From NCBI RefSeq assembly GCF_000299575.1, contig NZ_AMGO01000011.1, positions 1 through 64,000 of the forward strand: DNA of 64,000 nucleotides, given 5' to 3'. Below are positions 9,738 to 19,192 of the stretch, in pieces. This DNA is from Oceaniovalibus guishaninsula JLT2003. Its GTDB lineage: Bacteria; Pseudomonadota; Alphaproteobacteria; Rhodobacterales; Rhodobacteraceae. Under the pieces are notes generated by a model that did not search any database, was not told the DNA's origin, and worked only from the letters and a program-made list of their open reading frames with translations. How positions within the stretch are numbered: the first letter of the stretch is position 1; every line of letters begins with the position of its first letter. A program made the position numbers and the translations under genes.

Positions 9738-10925
9738 TCAGCCCAAGGCCGCGACGCCCGGCAAGGTCTTGCCTTCCATCCATTCCAGAAACGCGCCGCC
9801 CGCCGACGAGACATAGGTGAAGTCCTGCGCGACGCCCGCCTTGTTCAGCGCGGCGACGGTATCGCCGCCGCCCGCCACCGATACCAGCCGTCCGTCCCGC
9901 GTCAGCCGCGCGGCTTCCTTGGCGGCGGCATTCGTGGCCGCGTCGAAGGGCGGGATCTCGAACGCGCCGAGCGGGCCGTTCCAGATCAGCGTGCGGCATT
10001 CGCCCATCGCCTCGCGGATCCGCGCCACGCTTTGCGGTCCCGCATCTAGGATCATCGCATCCTCGGGGCAGGCATCGGCGGGCAGGGTGCGGCTTTCGGC
10101 GTTGGCGCGGAACTCGGCCGCGACGACGACGTCCTCGGGCAGCAGGATGCGGCAACCGGCCTCGTCCGCCTTCATCACGATCTCGCGGGCCGTCTTCGCC
10201 ATGTCGTGCTCGGCCAGCGACCGCCCGACATCCAGCCCCTGCGCGGCCAGAAACGTGTTGGCCATGCCGCCGCCGATCACCAGAACATCGACCTTGCGCA
10301 CCAGGTTGCCCAGCAGGTCCAGCTTGGTCGATACCTTGGCGCCGCCCACGACCGCCATCACCGGCCGGTCGGGCCGACCCAAGGCACGGTCCAGCGCGGC
10401 AAGCTCCTCGGCCATCAGCAACCCCGCGCAGGACGGCAGCAGCCGCGCGACACCCTCGGTCGAGCCATGCGCGCGATGCGCGGCCGAGAATGCGTCGTTG
10501 CAATAGACGTCGCCCAATGCGGCCAGGTCGCGGGCGAACGCCGGATCGTTGGCTTCCTCGCCCTCGTGAAAGCGGGTGTTTTCCAGCAGCAGCACATCGC
10601 CCGCATCCATCGCCGCGACCGCCTGGCGGGCGGCATCGCCGATGCAATCCTCGGCAAAGGCGACGGACCGTTCCAGCGCCCGTTCCAGCGCCGGCACGAT
10701 CTGGCGCAGCGACATGTCAGGCACGCGCCTGCCCTTGGGCCGGCCGAAATGCGCCAGCAGCACCGGCTCGCCGCCCGCATCCAGGATGGCCTCGACAGTG
10801 GGCACGATCCGCTCGATCCGGGTGGCGTCGGTGACGCGCCCGTCCTCGACCGGCACGTTCAGATCGACGCGGACCAGCACCGTCTTGCCGTTCAGGTCCA
10901 TCTCGTCCAGCGTTTTCCAGGCCAT
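9738..10925 (-). CDS. pgk: phosphoglycerate kinase
   Basis: A 395-residue cytoplasmic kinase that transfers phosphate from 1,3-bisphosphoglycerate to ADP. The start chosen is the ATG complementary to 10923-10925 ([11 protein letters not shown]), with GGAGAC 6 nt upstream; a second ATG at 10937 would add four residues but sits next to the ribosome site. Family marks are [10 protein letters not shown] near residue 20, [10 protein letters not shown] near 60, [12 protein letters not shown] near 190, [11 protein letters not shown] near 220, and a C-terminal glycine loop [12 protein letters not shown] that binds nucleotide phosphate. Length is normal. It is the first gene of the pgk - hypothetical - fba group. 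Confidence 0.97.
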   Translation of the reverse strand: MAWKTLDEMDLNGKTVLVRVDLNVPVEDGRVTDATRIERIVPTVEAILDAGGEPVLLAHFGRPKGRRVPDMSLRQIVPALERALERSVAFAEDCIGDAARQAVAAMDAGDVLLLENTRFHEGEEANDPAFARDLAALGDVYCNDAFSAAHRAHGSTEGVARLLPSCAGLLMAEELAALDRALGRPDRPVMAVVGGAKVSTKLDLLGNLVRKVDVLVIGGGMANTFLAAQGLDVGRSLAEHDMAKTAREIVMKADEAGCRILLPEDVVVAAEFRANAESRTLPADACPEDAMILDAGPQSVARIREAMGECRTLIWNGPLGAFEIPPFDAATNAAAKEAARLTRDGRLVSVAGGGDTVAALNKAGVAQDFTYVSSAGGAFLEWMEGKTLPGVAALG

Positions 10926-10970
10926 CGCCGTCTCCATCCTCGGGTGGGCCGTTCATCGCCCAAGGCCGGC

Positions 10971-10982
10971 CCTTGCGCAAGG
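10971..10982. promoter_or_regulatory. 12-bp perfect palindrome between pgk and the cyclophilin gene
   Basis: CCTTGCGCAAGG is a perfect 12-bp palindrome in the 122-nt divergent gap between pgk (start 10925) and the cyclophilin gene (start 11048), 46 nt from the pgk start. The position suits a dimeric regulator, but the motif is not one I can name. Confidence 0.3.
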
Positions 10983-11047
10983 TTTCGCCTTTTCCTTCGC
11001 CGCGTCCCTGCCTACGTTGACCGCGACCCGGAAAACAGGAGGGCCGC

Positions 11048-11554
11048 ATGGCCGAGATCAAGGATCCCGAGAACACGATCATCATCGAGCTGAAGGACGG
11101 CCCCGTCACGGTCGAGCTTCTGCCCGATGTCGCGCCCAAGCATGTCGAGCGGATGAAGACCCTTGCGCGCGCCGGCGCCTACGACAACGTGGTCTTCCAC
11201 CGCGTCATCGACGGCTTCATGGCGCAGACGGGCGACGTGCGGAACGGCAATGCCGAGAAGGACTTCAACATCCGCAGCGCGGGCACCGGCGGGTCCGACC
11301 ATCCCGACCTTCCGGCCGAGTTCAGCAAGCTGCCGCACGACCGGGGCACCATCGGCGCCGCGCGCTCGTCCAGCCCCAATTCGGCCAATTCGCAGTTCTT
11401 CATCAACTTCGCCGACAACAACTTCCTCAACGGTCAATACACCGTCTATGGCCGTGTCATCGACGGGATGGAGCATGTGGACAAGATCGCGCGGGGCGAA
11501 CCGCCCGCCGATCCCGACCGCATGCTCAGCGTCAAGGTGGCCGCCGATGCTTAA
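11048..11554 (+). CDS. peptidyl-prolyl cis-trans isomerase, cytoplasmic cyclophilin
   Basis: A 168-residue single-domain cyclophilin without signal peptide, hence cytoplasmic. It catalyses proline cis/trans isomerisation. The active-site stretch FHRVIDGFMAQTGD is complete, with the catalytic arginine in FHR, and the family segments GTIGAAR and NSQFFINF are present. The start ATG 11048 follows GGAGGGCCGC. A longer loop (RNGNAEKDFNIRSAGTGGSDHP) is usual for bacterial members. Its last codons overlap the start of a second, exported cyclophilin by 8 nt. Confidence 0.95.
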   Translation: MAEIKDPENTIIIELKDGPVTVELLPDVAPKHVERMKTLARAGAYDNVVFHRVIDGFMAQTGDVRNGNAEKDFNIRSAGTGGSDHPDLPAEFSKLPHDRGTIGAARSSSPNSANSQFFINFADNNFLNGQYTVYGRVIDGMEHVDKIARGEPPADPDRMLSVKVAADA

Positions 11555-12092
11555 GCTTGCCACAGCGCTCAGCCTCGTCGCCGCCCCCGCCTTCGCCGTC
11601 GGTCTGAACCTCGAGATCGCGGGCGAGGCGGACGGCACCATCGCCATCGAGCTTTTCGACGATGCCGCCCCCGCCCATGTCGAGCGGATCACCACGCTGG
11701 CCGAACGCGGCGCCTATGACGGCGTGGTCTTTCACCGCGTGATCGACGGGTTCATGGCCCAGACCGGCGACGTGCAATACGGCCGCATGGGTCAGGACAT
11801 GCGCCTTGCGGGCACGGGCGGTTCGGACCTGCCCGACCTGCCGGCCGAGTTTTCCGATCGCCCGTTCGAACGCGGCACGGTCGGCATGGCCCGCTCGTCC
11901 GATCCCGACAGCGCCAATTCGCAGTTCTTCATCATGTTCGACGATGCCCCGCATCTGGACGGGCAGTATACCGTCGTCGGCAAGGTGACGGACGGGCTGG
12001 ACGTGCTGGACGCGATCAAGCGCGGCGAAGGCGCGAACGGCGCCGTCATCGGCCAGCCCGACATGATCGAAAGCGCGACCGTCACCGACTGA
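11547..12092 (+). CDS. peptidyl-prolyl cis-trans isomerase, exported cyclophilin
   Basis: A 181-residue cyclophilin with an N-terminal signal peptide (MLKLATALSLVAAPAFA, cleavage after AFA), so it should fold proteins in the periplasm. The start ATG 11547 lies inside the end of the upstream cyclophilin gene (8-nt overlap), which suggests coupled translation. The active-site stretch FHRVIDGFMAQTGD is identical to that of its neighbour, and NSQFFIMF is present. The close similarity of the two proteins in the mature part points to a tandem duplication followed by gain or loss of the signal peptide. Confidence 0.94.
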   Translation: MLKLATALSLVAAPAFAVGLNLEIAGEADGTIAIELFDDAAPAHVERITTLAERGAYDGVVFHRVIDGFMAQTGDVQYGRMGQDMRLAGTGGSDLPDLPAEFSDRPFERGTVGMARSSDPDSANSQFFIMFDDAPHLDGQYTVVGKVTDGLDVLDAIKRGEGANGAVIGQPDMIESATVTD

Positions 12093-12099
12093 CGCCGCT

Positions 12100-13473
12100 T
12101 CAGGTGCCGCAGAAGGTCGCCGTCACCTCCTCGCCCGGCCGGGGCGGGGCGGCGAAGACCGGATCGTCCTGGAACGGCCGCGTCACGGCGGCCAGCAACG
12201 CGTCGAAGAAGGACAGATCGCCGTCCACCGCGGCGGCGATCGCTGCCTCGACATGGTGGTTGCGCGGGATGACCGCCGGGTTGACGGGATCGGCCTCGCG
12301 GCGGTCGGACCAGCGGGCGGCCCAGGCATCGAACGGGGCAGGGTCCGCGAACCCGGCCCGTGCCGTTCCGTCCGTCAGCCCCCGGAAGGTCAGCGTGAAA
12401 TCCGCGCCTTGCGCCGCCATCGTGCCCAGCAGCGTCTGGATCAGGTCGGCATCGCCCGGATCGGGCGTAACCAGCCCCAGCTTGGCCCGAAACACCCCAA
12501 GCCAGGCGTCCCCGAACCGCGCGGGAAAGCTGTTGACCATCTCGGTCGCGCGGGGGATCCCGGCCTCGCCGCCCATCAGCGGCAGCAGGGCCGATGCGAA
12601 CTGCGCCAGGTTCCACACGGCGACGGTCGGCTGCGCGGCATAGGCATAGCGGCCGAACCGGTCGATGGACGAAAACACCGTATCGGGGTGATAGGCGTCC
12701 ATGAAGGCGCACGGCCCATAATCTATCGTCTCGCCCGAGACGGCCATGTTGTCGGTGTTCATCACCCCGTGGATGAACCCCAGCCCCATCCATCCCGCGA
12801 TCAGCCGCGCCTGCGCGTCGATCACCGCATCCAGCAGGCCCCACGCATCGCCCGCCTGCGGATGAAGCCGCGCGATGACGTGATCGGTCAGCGCCGCCAG
12901 CCCGTCGGTGTCGTTGCGCGATGCCAAATATTCATAGGTGCCGACGCGCACATGGCTGCGCGCCACGCGGGTCAGCACCGCGCCGGGCAGGGGCCGTTCG
13001 CGCAGCACCGTTTCGCCGGTCGCCACCGCCGCCAGCGCGCGCGTCGTGGGGATGCCCAGCGCGTGCATCGCCTCGCTGACCAGATATTCGCGCAGCACCG
13101 GGCCCAACCAGGCGCGTCCGTCGCCACCCCGGCTCCACGGGGTGCGGCCCGCGCCCTTCAGCACGATGTCGCGGCCCGCCGCCTCGCCCAGAAGCACCGC
13201 GCGGCCGTCGCCCAGTTGCGGCGACCAGCCGCCGAACTGATGGCCCGCATAGGCCTGCGCGATGGGAAGCGTGCCCTCGGGCACAAGGTTGCCCGCCAGG
13301 ATCTGCAACGCCTCGTCCCCGCGCAGCCAGCCGGGCGGCAGCCCCAGCTCGGCCGCCAGCGCGTCGTTCGCAGCCAGAAGGCGTGGCGCGGCGACGGGTG
13401 TGGGCGCGGTGTGAGACCACATCCGGCCGGGCAGGTCGGCATAGCGGCTGACGGTGATCGGTGCGTTCTGCAT
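12100..13473 (-). CDS. selO: protein adenylyltransferase SelO (YdiU family)
   Basis: A 457-residue SelO pseudokinase, which transfers AMP from ATP to Ser, Thr or Tyr of target proteins, often in redox control. The start is the ATG complementary to 13471-13473 ([14 protein letters not shown]); the frame is open further upstream but that sequence has no family likeness. Marks are [33 protein letters not shown], and the metal/catalytic pair GVMNTDNM and [10 protein letters not shown]. The C-terminus ends in F-C-G-T, keeping the conserved penultimate-region cysteine. It is somewhat shorter than E. coli YdiU. It is last in the minus-strand group with the M20 peptidase, nucleoside hydrolase and a HEPN-like gene. 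Confidence 0.93.
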   Translation of the reverse strand: MQNAPITVSRYADLPGRMWSHTAPTPVAAPRLLAANDALAAELGLPPGWLRGDEALQILAGNLVPEGTLPIAQAYAGHQFGGWSPQLGDGRAVLLGEAAGRDIVLKGAGRTPWSRGGDGRAWLGPVLREYLVSEAMHALGIPTTRALAAVATGETVLRERPLPGAVLTRVARSHVRVGTYEYLASRNDTDGLAALTDHVIARLHPQAGDAWGLLDAVIDAQARLIAGWMGLGFIHGVMNTDNMAVSGETIDYGPCAFMDAYHPDTVFSSIDRFGRYAYAAQPTVAVWNLAQFASALLPLMGGEAGIPRATEMVNSFPARFGDAWLGVFRAKLGLVTPDPGDADLIQTLLGTMAAQGADFTLTFRGLTDGTARAGFADPAPFDAWAARWSDRREADPVNPAVIPRNHHVEAAIAAAVDGDLSFFDALLAAVTRPFQDDPVFAAPPRPGEEVTATFCGT

Positions 13474-13496
13474 GGAACTTCTTTCGCTGGCGCCTT

Positions 13497-14021
13497 TCAA
13501 CATGGGTCGCGCGCAACCGGGCAGCAAGTGGGCGCGCCGTCCTTCGGCAGATCGTCCGGAAATGCCCCGATCCGCAGGGCGACCTTTGTGCGCACTTCTT
13601 CCATTGTCGCAATGAGGCGGTTGACATGCACCGGAAGGACGGACGCTTCGGGGTCGTAGCGCAGAAGCAGATAGTCGCGCCGCCCTGTCATCGCGCGCAG
13701 ATCCGCACGGGTCTTCTTGCGAAGGACCAGTCCCGTTTCTGACGCCAGGTCGAACATGCGCGCAACATTGTGCAGGCATGCCCGGATGTCGCCAGGATCG
13801 TGGCCGCAGCTCCGCAGCCAGGCGTTAAGATATAGCTCGATCGCATGCAGCGCGCAGTAGCGCGCGGGAAACCGGGCCAGCGGCCTTCCGCGCGCGCTGC
13901 CCTGCAACAACAGCAGGGCGGACGCCCGATAGGCCTCCGCAAGATCGAAGATCGCGGCGGACGATGCCATGCTGCCCGGATAGGGGAGTGGAGAATGGAC
14001 GTTCACCGCACCAGAACGCAT
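13497..14021 (-). CDS. HEPN-like hypothetical protein
   Basis: A 174-residue protein with no name that I can support. The central part, [20 protein letters not shown] followed by a helix with H-N-V-A and R-R-D-Y-L-L-L-R-Y, resembles HEPN-type helical domains (the H-A-x-E-x-x-L-K pattern), but the catalytic R-x4-6-H motif of HEPN nucleases is not evident. The start is uncertain: ATG at 14021 places it 15 nt after the nucleoside hydrolase, while ATG at 13970 ([14 protein letters not shown]) starts at the recognisable domain; neither has a strong ribosome site. It sits between nucleoside hydrolase and selO. Confidence 0.6.
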   Translation of the reverse strand: MRSGAVNVHSPLPYPGSMASSAAIFDLAEAYRASALLLLQGSARGRPLARFPARYCALHAIELYLNAWLRSCGHDPGDIRACLHNVARMFDLASETGLVLRKKTRADLRAMTGRRDYLLLRYDPEASVLPVHVNRLIATMEEVRTKVALRIGAFPDDLPKDGAPTCCPVARDPC

Positions 14022-14036
14022 CCTGACGCGGCATAT

Positions 14037-14975
14037 TTAAGGCAGGCGGGCCAGCCGTTCGGACAGCAGCGCGAAGAACCGTTCGTCGTCCACGCCGCCG
14101 ACGAACAGGGCGTTGCGCGGACGGTCGGTGATCTGCCACCAGTCGGCCACCGTCATGCCCAGCGTCAGATCCGACCGCGTCTCGATCTCGACGTTGATCT
14201 GGCGTCCGGCGAACAGATCCGGCTCCAGCAGCCAGGCGATGACCGTGGGGTCGTGCAGCGGCGCGCCGTCGCTGCCGTATTTGGCCTTGTCGAAGCGCTC
14301 GAAGAAGTCGGTCATCTCGGCCACGGCGATGCCGGCGCGGGTGCCCAGCGCGCGGAACGCGTCGTTGCGCGCCTTCGTCACCAGCACCTTGTGCGTCGCG
14401 TCCAGCGGCAGGACCGTGATCGGCGCGCCGCAGCCGAAGACCACGGCCGCCGCTTCGGGATCGACGAAGATGTTGAACTCGGCCGCGGGGGTGATGTTGC
14501 CCACCTCGAAATAGGCGCCCCCCATCAGCACGATGCGCGCGATGCGGCCGGCGATGTCGGGCGCCATCCGCAGTGCCATGGCGATATTGGTCAGCGGCCC
14601 CAACGCGCACAGGGTGACGCTGCCCTCCGGCTCGGCGCGCAGCGTCCGCACGATGAAGTCCACGCCGTGCATGTCCTGCAACGGCATCGCCGGATCGGGC
14701 AGCACCGGCCCGTCCAGCCCCGTGCGCCCGTGCACATGCTCGGCCGTGACCAGCGGGCGCAGCATCGGCCGGTCGCACCCCGCGAAGACGGCGATGTCGG
14801 GCCGCCCGGCCAGTTCGCACACGATCCGCGCGTTTTTCTGCGTCAGCGCCAGCGGCACGTTGCCCGCCACCGCCGTCACCCCCAGAACCTCGATCTCGGG
14901 CGAGGCGAGCGCCAGCAGGATCGCCACCGCGTCGTCCTGCCCCGGATCGGTGTCGATGACGATCCGCGTCGTCAT
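14037..14975 (-). CDS. inosine-uridine preferring nucleoside hydrolase
   Basis: A 312-residue nucleoside hydrolase of the IunH/RihA family, which splits the N-glycosidic bond of ribonucleosides to base and ribose. The N-terminal calcium-binding motif DTDPGQDDA (residues 8-16) is complete, and family segments GPLTNIA, VLMGGAYFEVGNITPAAEFN and HDPTVIAWLL are seen. The start ATG overlaps the stop of the upstream M20 peptidase gene by 4 nt (ATGA), so the two are translationally coupled. Substrate preference among purine and pyrimidine nucleosides cannot be told. Confidence 0.93.
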   Translation of the reverse strand: MTTRIVIDTDPGQDDAVAILLALASPEIEVLGVTAVAGNVPLALTQKNARIVCELAGRPDIAVFAGCDRPMLRPLVTAEHVHGRTGLDGPVLPDPAMPLQDMHGVDFIVRTLRAEPEGSVTLCALGPLTNIAMALRMAPDIAGRIARIVLMGGAYFEVGNITPAAEFNIFVDPEAAAVVFGCGAPITVLPLDATHKVLVTKARNDAFRALGTRAGIAVAEMTDFFERFDKAKYGSDGAPLHDPTVIAWLLEPDLFAGRQINVEIETRSDLTLGMTVADWWQITDRPRNALFVGGVDDERFFALLSERLARLP

Positions 14976-16345
14976 CGCGTGATTGCCTGAAGGATGCGCG
15001 CCCAGCTTCGCATGCCCTTGTGAAAGCTCTCCATGTCGTATTTCTCGTTCGGGGAATGGATGCGGTCGTCGTCGCGCCCGAACCCGACCAACATCGAATC
15101 CATCCCCAGCAATTCGTTGAAATGTCCCGCGATGGGGATGGATCCGCCTGCGCCCACGAACGCCGCGTCGTTCGGCCATTCGTCGCTCAGCGCCCGGCGC
15201 GCGGCCTCGAATGCCGGGTCGTCGATGCGCATCCGGCTGGCCCGCGACGCGCCGTGATCGGCGAAGGTCGCGCGGCAATCGGGCGGCAGCATGCCCCGCA
15301 CCATGTCGCGGAACGCCGCCCGGATTGCCTGCGGATCCTGATCGCCGACCAGACGAAAGCTGATCTTGGCGCGCGCCTGGGCGGGCAGCACCGTCTTGAA
15401 GCCCGCACCCGCATAGCCGCCCGCGATGCCGTTGACCTCGCAGGTCGGGCGCGACCAGATCATCTCCAGCGGATCGCGGCCCGTCTCGCCCGCGGGATGC
15501 GACAGCCCGACCGATCCCAGGAACGCCGCCGCGTCGAAACCCAGCCCCTGCCATTGCGCGCGGATGTCGTCGGGCAATTCCGTCACGCCGTCGTAGAAAC
15601 CGGGCACCGTCACGCGGCCCTGATCGTCGTGCAGGGCGGCGACGATGCGCGCCAGAACGCGGATCGGGTTCGCCGCCAGCCCGCCGAACTGCCCCGAATG
15701 CAGGTCCTTGTCGGCAGCGTGGATCGTCACTTCCTGCCCCAGGATGCCGCGCAGTTGCGTGGTGATGGCGGGCGTGTCGCGGTCGAACATGCCGGTATCG
15801 CAGATCAGCGCCAGATCGGCGCGCAATTCGTCCGCGTTCCGTTCCAGGAACGGCACCAGCGACGGCGATCCCGATTCCTCCTCGCCCTCGAACAGGAACG
15901 TCAGCCGGGCGGGCAGGGTGCCGTGCACCGCCTTCCAGGCGCGGCAGGCTTCGACGAAGGTCATCAACTGCCCCTTGTCGTCCGCGGCCCCCCGTCCGCG
16001 GATGACCCGGCCTTGCGGCGTCTCCTCGATCGCCGCGTCGAACGGGTCGCGGTCCCACAGGTCCAGCGGATCGACAGGCTGCACGTCGTAATGGCCGTAA
16101 AACAGCAGCGGCCGGCCGGTCCCGCCGCCATGCGCCACGACCATCGGATGCCCGTCCGTCGGGCGCACCGACGCGTCCAGCCCCATCCCCGACAGCTCGG
16201 CCGCCAGCCAGTCCGCCGCCGCGCGGCAGTCGGCGGCATGGGCGGGGTCGGTGGACACGGACGGGATCGCGATGAAACGCAGCAGCCGGTCGGCAGCTTG
16301 CGCAAGATCCGCGTCGATGCGGGACAGGACGGCGTCGAGGGACAT
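14972..16345 (-). CDS. M20 family metallopeptidase (dipeptidase)
   Basis: A 457-residue zinc peptidase of the M20/M25/M40 family. Metal ligands and catalytic residues are visible: H85 and D87 in GHYDVQP, the D122-D123 region in GRGAADDKGQ, E155-E156 in FEGEEESGS, and a later D in ICDTGMFD. The dimerisation domain lies in the middle (HSGQFGG). Members of this subgroup are usually cytoplasmic dipeptidases. The start is the ATG complementary to 16343-16345. It is first of a minus-strand group with nucleoside hydrolase, HEPN-like protein and SelO. Confidence 0.93.
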   Translation of the reverse strand: MSLDAVLSRIDADLAQAADRLLRFIAIPSVSTDPAHAADCRAAADWLAAELSGMGLDASVRPTDGHPMVVAHGGGTGRPLLFYGHYDVQPVDPLDLWDRDPFDAAIEETPQGRVIRGRGAADDKGQLMTFVEACRAWKAVHGTLPARLTFLFEGEEESGSPSLVPFLERNADELRADLALICDTGMFDRDTPAITTQLRGILGQEVTIHAADKDLHSGQFGGLAANPIRVLARIVAALHDDQGRVTVPGFYDGVTELPDDIRAQWQGLGFDAAAFLGSVGLSHPAGETGRDPLEMIWSRPTCEVNGIAGGYAGAGFKTVLPAQARAKISFRLVGDQDPQAIRAAFRDMVRGMLPPDCRATFADHGASRASRMRIDDPAFEAARRALSDEWPNDAAFVGAGGSIPIAGHFNELLGMDSMLVGFGRDDDRIHSPNEKYDMESFHKGMRSWARILQAITR

Positions 16346-16414
16346 GGAAAAGGCTCCGGCAGGGATGCGCCGAACCTTATCGCCGCCCCGCGCGGTGTCC
16401 AGCCGTCCGGGCGT

Positions 16415-16428
16415 TTGCGCCAGATCAA
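16415..16428 (+). promoter_or_regulatory. candidate FNR/FnrL box upstream of hemA
   Basis: The 14 bases are TTGCG-CCAG-ATCAA, matching the FNR consensus TTGAT-N4-ATCAA at 8 of 10 fixed positions, with a perfect right half. It lies 91 nt before the hemA start and outside the divergent peptidase gene. hemA is FNR-controlled in Rhodobacter; here control is inferred from the match. Confidence 0.5.
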
Positions 16429-16519
16429 AGACGGGGTGCCCATGAAAGTGCCAATTGCACCTGTCACTTTGGCCCGTTTCGCGCTATCTGACCCCCTGAG
16501 ACGAGAATGAGGCCCGGTT

Positions 16520-17743
16520 GTGAATTATGAAGCCAGCATCGACGCCGCTCTTCAGCGCCTGCACGACGAGGGCCGCTATCGCACCTTCATCGACATAGAG
16601 CGGCGGCGCGGGGCCTATCCCCACGCGGTCTGGCGCCGGCCCGACGGAACGGAACGGCCCGTCACCGTCTGGTGCGGCAACGACTATCTGGGCATGGGCC
16701 AGCATCCCGTGGTGCTGGCGGCGATGCACGACGCGCTCGACGCGACGGGCGCGGGGTCGGGCGGCACGCGCAACATTTCGGGCACCACGGTGCATCACAA
16801 GCGGCTCGAGGCCGAACTGGCGGATCTGCACCGCAAGGAAGCGGCCCTGCTGTTCACCAGCGCCTATATCGCCAACGACGCCACATTGTCGACGCTGCCG
16901 AAACTGTTTCCCGGCCTCGTCATCTATTCCGACAGTCTCAACCATGCCTCGATGATCGAGGGGGTGCGCCGCAACGGCGGCGCCAAGCGCATCTTCCGCC
17001 ACAACGACCTCGACCATCTGCGCGAACTGCTCGCCGCCGAGGATCCGGCCCTTCCCAAGCTTATCGCGTTCGAATCCGTCTATTCGATGGACGGCGACTT
17101 CGCGCCCATCGCGGCGATCTGCGATCTGGCGCAGGAATTCGGCGCGCTGACCTATCTCGACGAGGTTCACGCCGTCGGCATGTATGGCCCCCGCGGCGGC
17201 GGCGTGGCCGAGCGCGACGGCCTGACGGGGCGTATCGACATCATCAACGGCACGCTTGCCAAAGCCTATGGAGTGATGGGCGGCTATATCGCGTCGTCGG
17301 CGAAATTGTGCGACGCGATAAGGTCTTACGCGCCGGGCTTCATCTTCACGACATCGCTGCCGCCGGCCGTGGCGGCGGGGGCCGCGGCCTCTGTCCGGCA
17401 CCTCAAGACCGACCGCGACCTGCGCGACCGCCACCAGACCGCCGCCCGGACGCTGAAGATGCGGCTCAAGGGGATGGGCCTGCCGCTGATCGACCACGGC
17501 AGCCATATCGTGCCGGTGCATGTCGGAAATCCGGTGCATTGCAAGAAGCTCAGCGACCTGCTGCTCGACGATTACGGCATCTATGTCCAGCCGATCAACT
17601 TCCCCACCGTGCCGCGCGGGACCGAACGGCTGCGCTTCACGCCGTCGCCGGTGCATGGCCCCCTGGAAACTGAAAAGCTGATCCGCGCGATGGATGCGCT
17701 TTGGTCGCATTGTGCGCTGAATCGCGCCGAACAAAGCGCCTGA
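16520..17743 (+). CDS. hemA: 5-aminolevulinate synthase
   Basis: A 407-residue PLP enzyme that condenses glycine and succinyl-CoA to 5-aminolevulinate, the first step of tetrapyrrole synthesis by the C4 route. It starts at GTG 16520, giving (M)[10 protein letters not shown], the usual start of Rhodobacter HemA, with GAATGAGG upstream. The PLP lysine is K248 in [11 protein letters not shown], the same number as in R. sphaeroides. Other marks are [33 protein letters not shown] and [11 protein letters not shown]. It is monocistronic, with a candidate FNR box upstream, in keeping with oxygen control of heme synthesis. Confidence 0.97.
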   Translation: MNYEASIDAALQRLHDEGRYRTFIDIERRRGAYPHAVWRRPDGTERPVTVWCGNDYLGMGQHPVVLAAMHDALDATGAGSGGTRNISGTTVHHKRLEAELADLHRKEAALLFTSAYIANDATLSTLPKLFPGLVIYSDSLNHASMIEGVRRNGGAKRIFRHNDLDHLRELLAAEDPALPKLIAFESVYSMDGDFAPIAAICDLAQEFGALTYLDEVHAVGMYGPRGGGVAERDGLTGRIDIINGTLAKAYGVMGGYIASSAKLCDAIRSYAPGFIFTTSLPPAVAAGAAASVRHLKTDRDLRDRHQTAARTLKMRLKGMGLPLIDHGSHIVPVHVGNPVHCKKLSDLLLDDYGIYVQPINFPTVPRGTERLRFTPSPVHGPLETEKLIRAMDALWSHCALNRAEQSA

Positions 17744-17772
17744 ACGCAATTTGCCCGTGTGCACCGGCCCTT

Positions 17773-17818
17773 GGGTCGTGTAACTCTCATCGCAAATGAA
17801 CGACCCGATCCGAATCGG
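17773..17818 (+). other. two mutually exclusive hairpins after hemA
   Basis: In the 135-nt gap after hemA, GGGTCGT (17773-17779) can pair with ACGACCC (17800-17806), a 7-bp stem with a 20-base loop. CCGAT (17805-17809) can pair with ATCGG (17814-17818) around a 4-base loop. The two share bases 17805-17806 and exclude each other. This may be a weak terminator or leader structure; no T run follows. Confidence 0.25.
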
Positions 17819-17878
17819 AAACCGCTGGGCGGCAGGGTTCGGACAAGGGTTCGCGAGGCAGCGCGAGGGGCGAGCGGA

Positions 17879-19132
17879 ATGATCGGGCGTTTCCGTCACA
17901 AGGAAACGAGGACCGTCGAAGAACCGACGGAAATCGTTCGCGGTTTTGACGATTACGACCTGCGGCTGGGCGATGTCATGCGCGGCGAACGGGCGACTTT
18001 GGGTAAGTCGCTGCTGGACGTGCAGCGCGAACTCAAGATCAAGGCCACCTATATCGCCGCGATCGAGAATGCCGATCCGTCCGCCTTCGAAACCCCCGGC
18101 TTCATCGCGGGCTATGTGCGGTCCTATGCGCGCTATCTCGAACTCGATCCCGACTGGGCCTATCGCGCCTTCTGCACCGAAGGCGATTTCGCCACCGCGC
18201 ACGGCATGTCGCCCGCCGCGTCGTCGCGCCGCGCCGAACCCGCGCGCGTGACCGGCATGCGCGGCGATCCCTTCGCGGGCAGGGGAACGGGCTTCGTTCC
18301 GCCCTCGGAAAGCATGCTGTCGCGGGTGCAGCCCGGCGCCATCGGCTCGACCGCGGTGCTGCTGGGGCTGATCGCCCTGCTGGGATATGGCGGCTATTCG
18401 GTTCTGAACGAGGTGCAGAAGGTGCGCTTCGTGCCCGTCGAACAGGTGCCGCAGGTGGTGGCCGAACTCGACCCGCTCGATGCCGTGCGCCAGCCCGATC
18501 TCGATACGCCGGACGATCCCGGTATCGCGCCCGCCGCGTCCGACGGGTTCGAACGGCTCTACCGGCCCCAGGCGCTCGACGTGCCGATCCTGGTGGCGCG
18601 GGACGGTCCCATCGGCGCGCTTCGGGCCGACCGGCCCAGTGCGCTGGTCCGCGGTCCCGATGCCGCCGCCGATGCCGCTCGCACCGTCCTGGCCGCCGCC
18701 ACCGACGCGGTCCCCGATACGTCCGACACCCCCGCCGATGCCGGCGCCGTGCAGGTGGTCGCGCAGGCCGTGCCCGACGTCGTGCTGATGGCCGTCCGCC
18801 CGTCCTGGGTGCGCGTCAAGGCCGCCGACGGCACGGTGCTATACGAACAGATCATGAAGGAGGGCGACCGTTTCGTCCTGCCCGCCACGGAAAAGCCCGC
18901 CACCCTGCGGACCGGCGAATCGGGCGCCATCTATTTCGCCGTGAACGGCACCGCCTACGGTCCCGCCGGCGGCAACGGGCAAGTGACCGGCAACCTCGCC
19001 CTCGACGCGGAAAGCCTGACGCAGACCTACCGCGTCGCGGATATGGAGGCCGACGCCGCCCTGGCCCGCGTGGTGGCCGAACTGCGATCCACCCCCGACA
19101 CGCCGCCCGGAATCGCCGCCCCGTCCGAGTGA
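17879..19132 (+). CDS. RodZ-like helix-turn-helix membrane protein
   Basis: A 417-residue protein with the RodZ layout: a cytoplasmic helix-turn-helix domain at about 30-95 (GDVMRGERATLGKSLLDVQR, with the Y-I-A-A-I-E-N pattern), a single membrane helix at about 155-177, a disordered Pro/Ala/Asp-rich linker, and a C-terminal beta-rich DUF4115 domain (PSWVRVKAADGTVLYEQI) on the outer side. RodZ ties MreB to the wall-elongation complex. The start ATG 17879 has GAGGGG upstream; the open frame upstream lacks family likeness. ispG follows 60 nt downstream, the usual order of rodZ and ispG in proteobacteria, which supports the call. Confidence 0.8.
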   Translation: MIGRFRHKETRTVEEPTEIVRGFDDYDLRLGDVMRGERATLGKSLLDVQRELKIKATYIAAIENADPSAFETPGFIAGYVRSYARYLELDPDWAYRAFCTEGDFATAHGMSPAASSRRAEPARVTGMRGDPFAGRGTGFVPPSESMLSRVQPGAIGSTAVLLGLIALLGYGGYSVLNEVQKVRFVPVEQVPQVVAELDPLDAVRQPDLDTPDDPGIAPAASDGFERLYRPQALDVPILVARDGPIGALRADRPSALVRGPDAAADAARTVLAAATDAVPDTSDTPADAGAVQVVAQAVPDVVLMAVRPSWVRVKAADGTVLYEQIMKEGDRFVLPATEKPATLRTGESGAIYFAVNGTAYGPAGGNGQVTGNLALDAESLTQTYRVADMEADAALARVVAELRSTPDTPPGIAAPSE

Positions 19133-19192
19133 GGCGGTTGCGCGCCCGCGCCCGCGGCATACATTAGCCCCATTCCCGACCGGAGCCGCTTC

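Noticed and set aside
7081-9816. A long plus-strand open frame antisense to fba and its upstream neighbour
   Set aside because: It is a high-GC shadow frame with Arg/Gly-rich low-likeness sequence, opposite real genes with strong family motifs.
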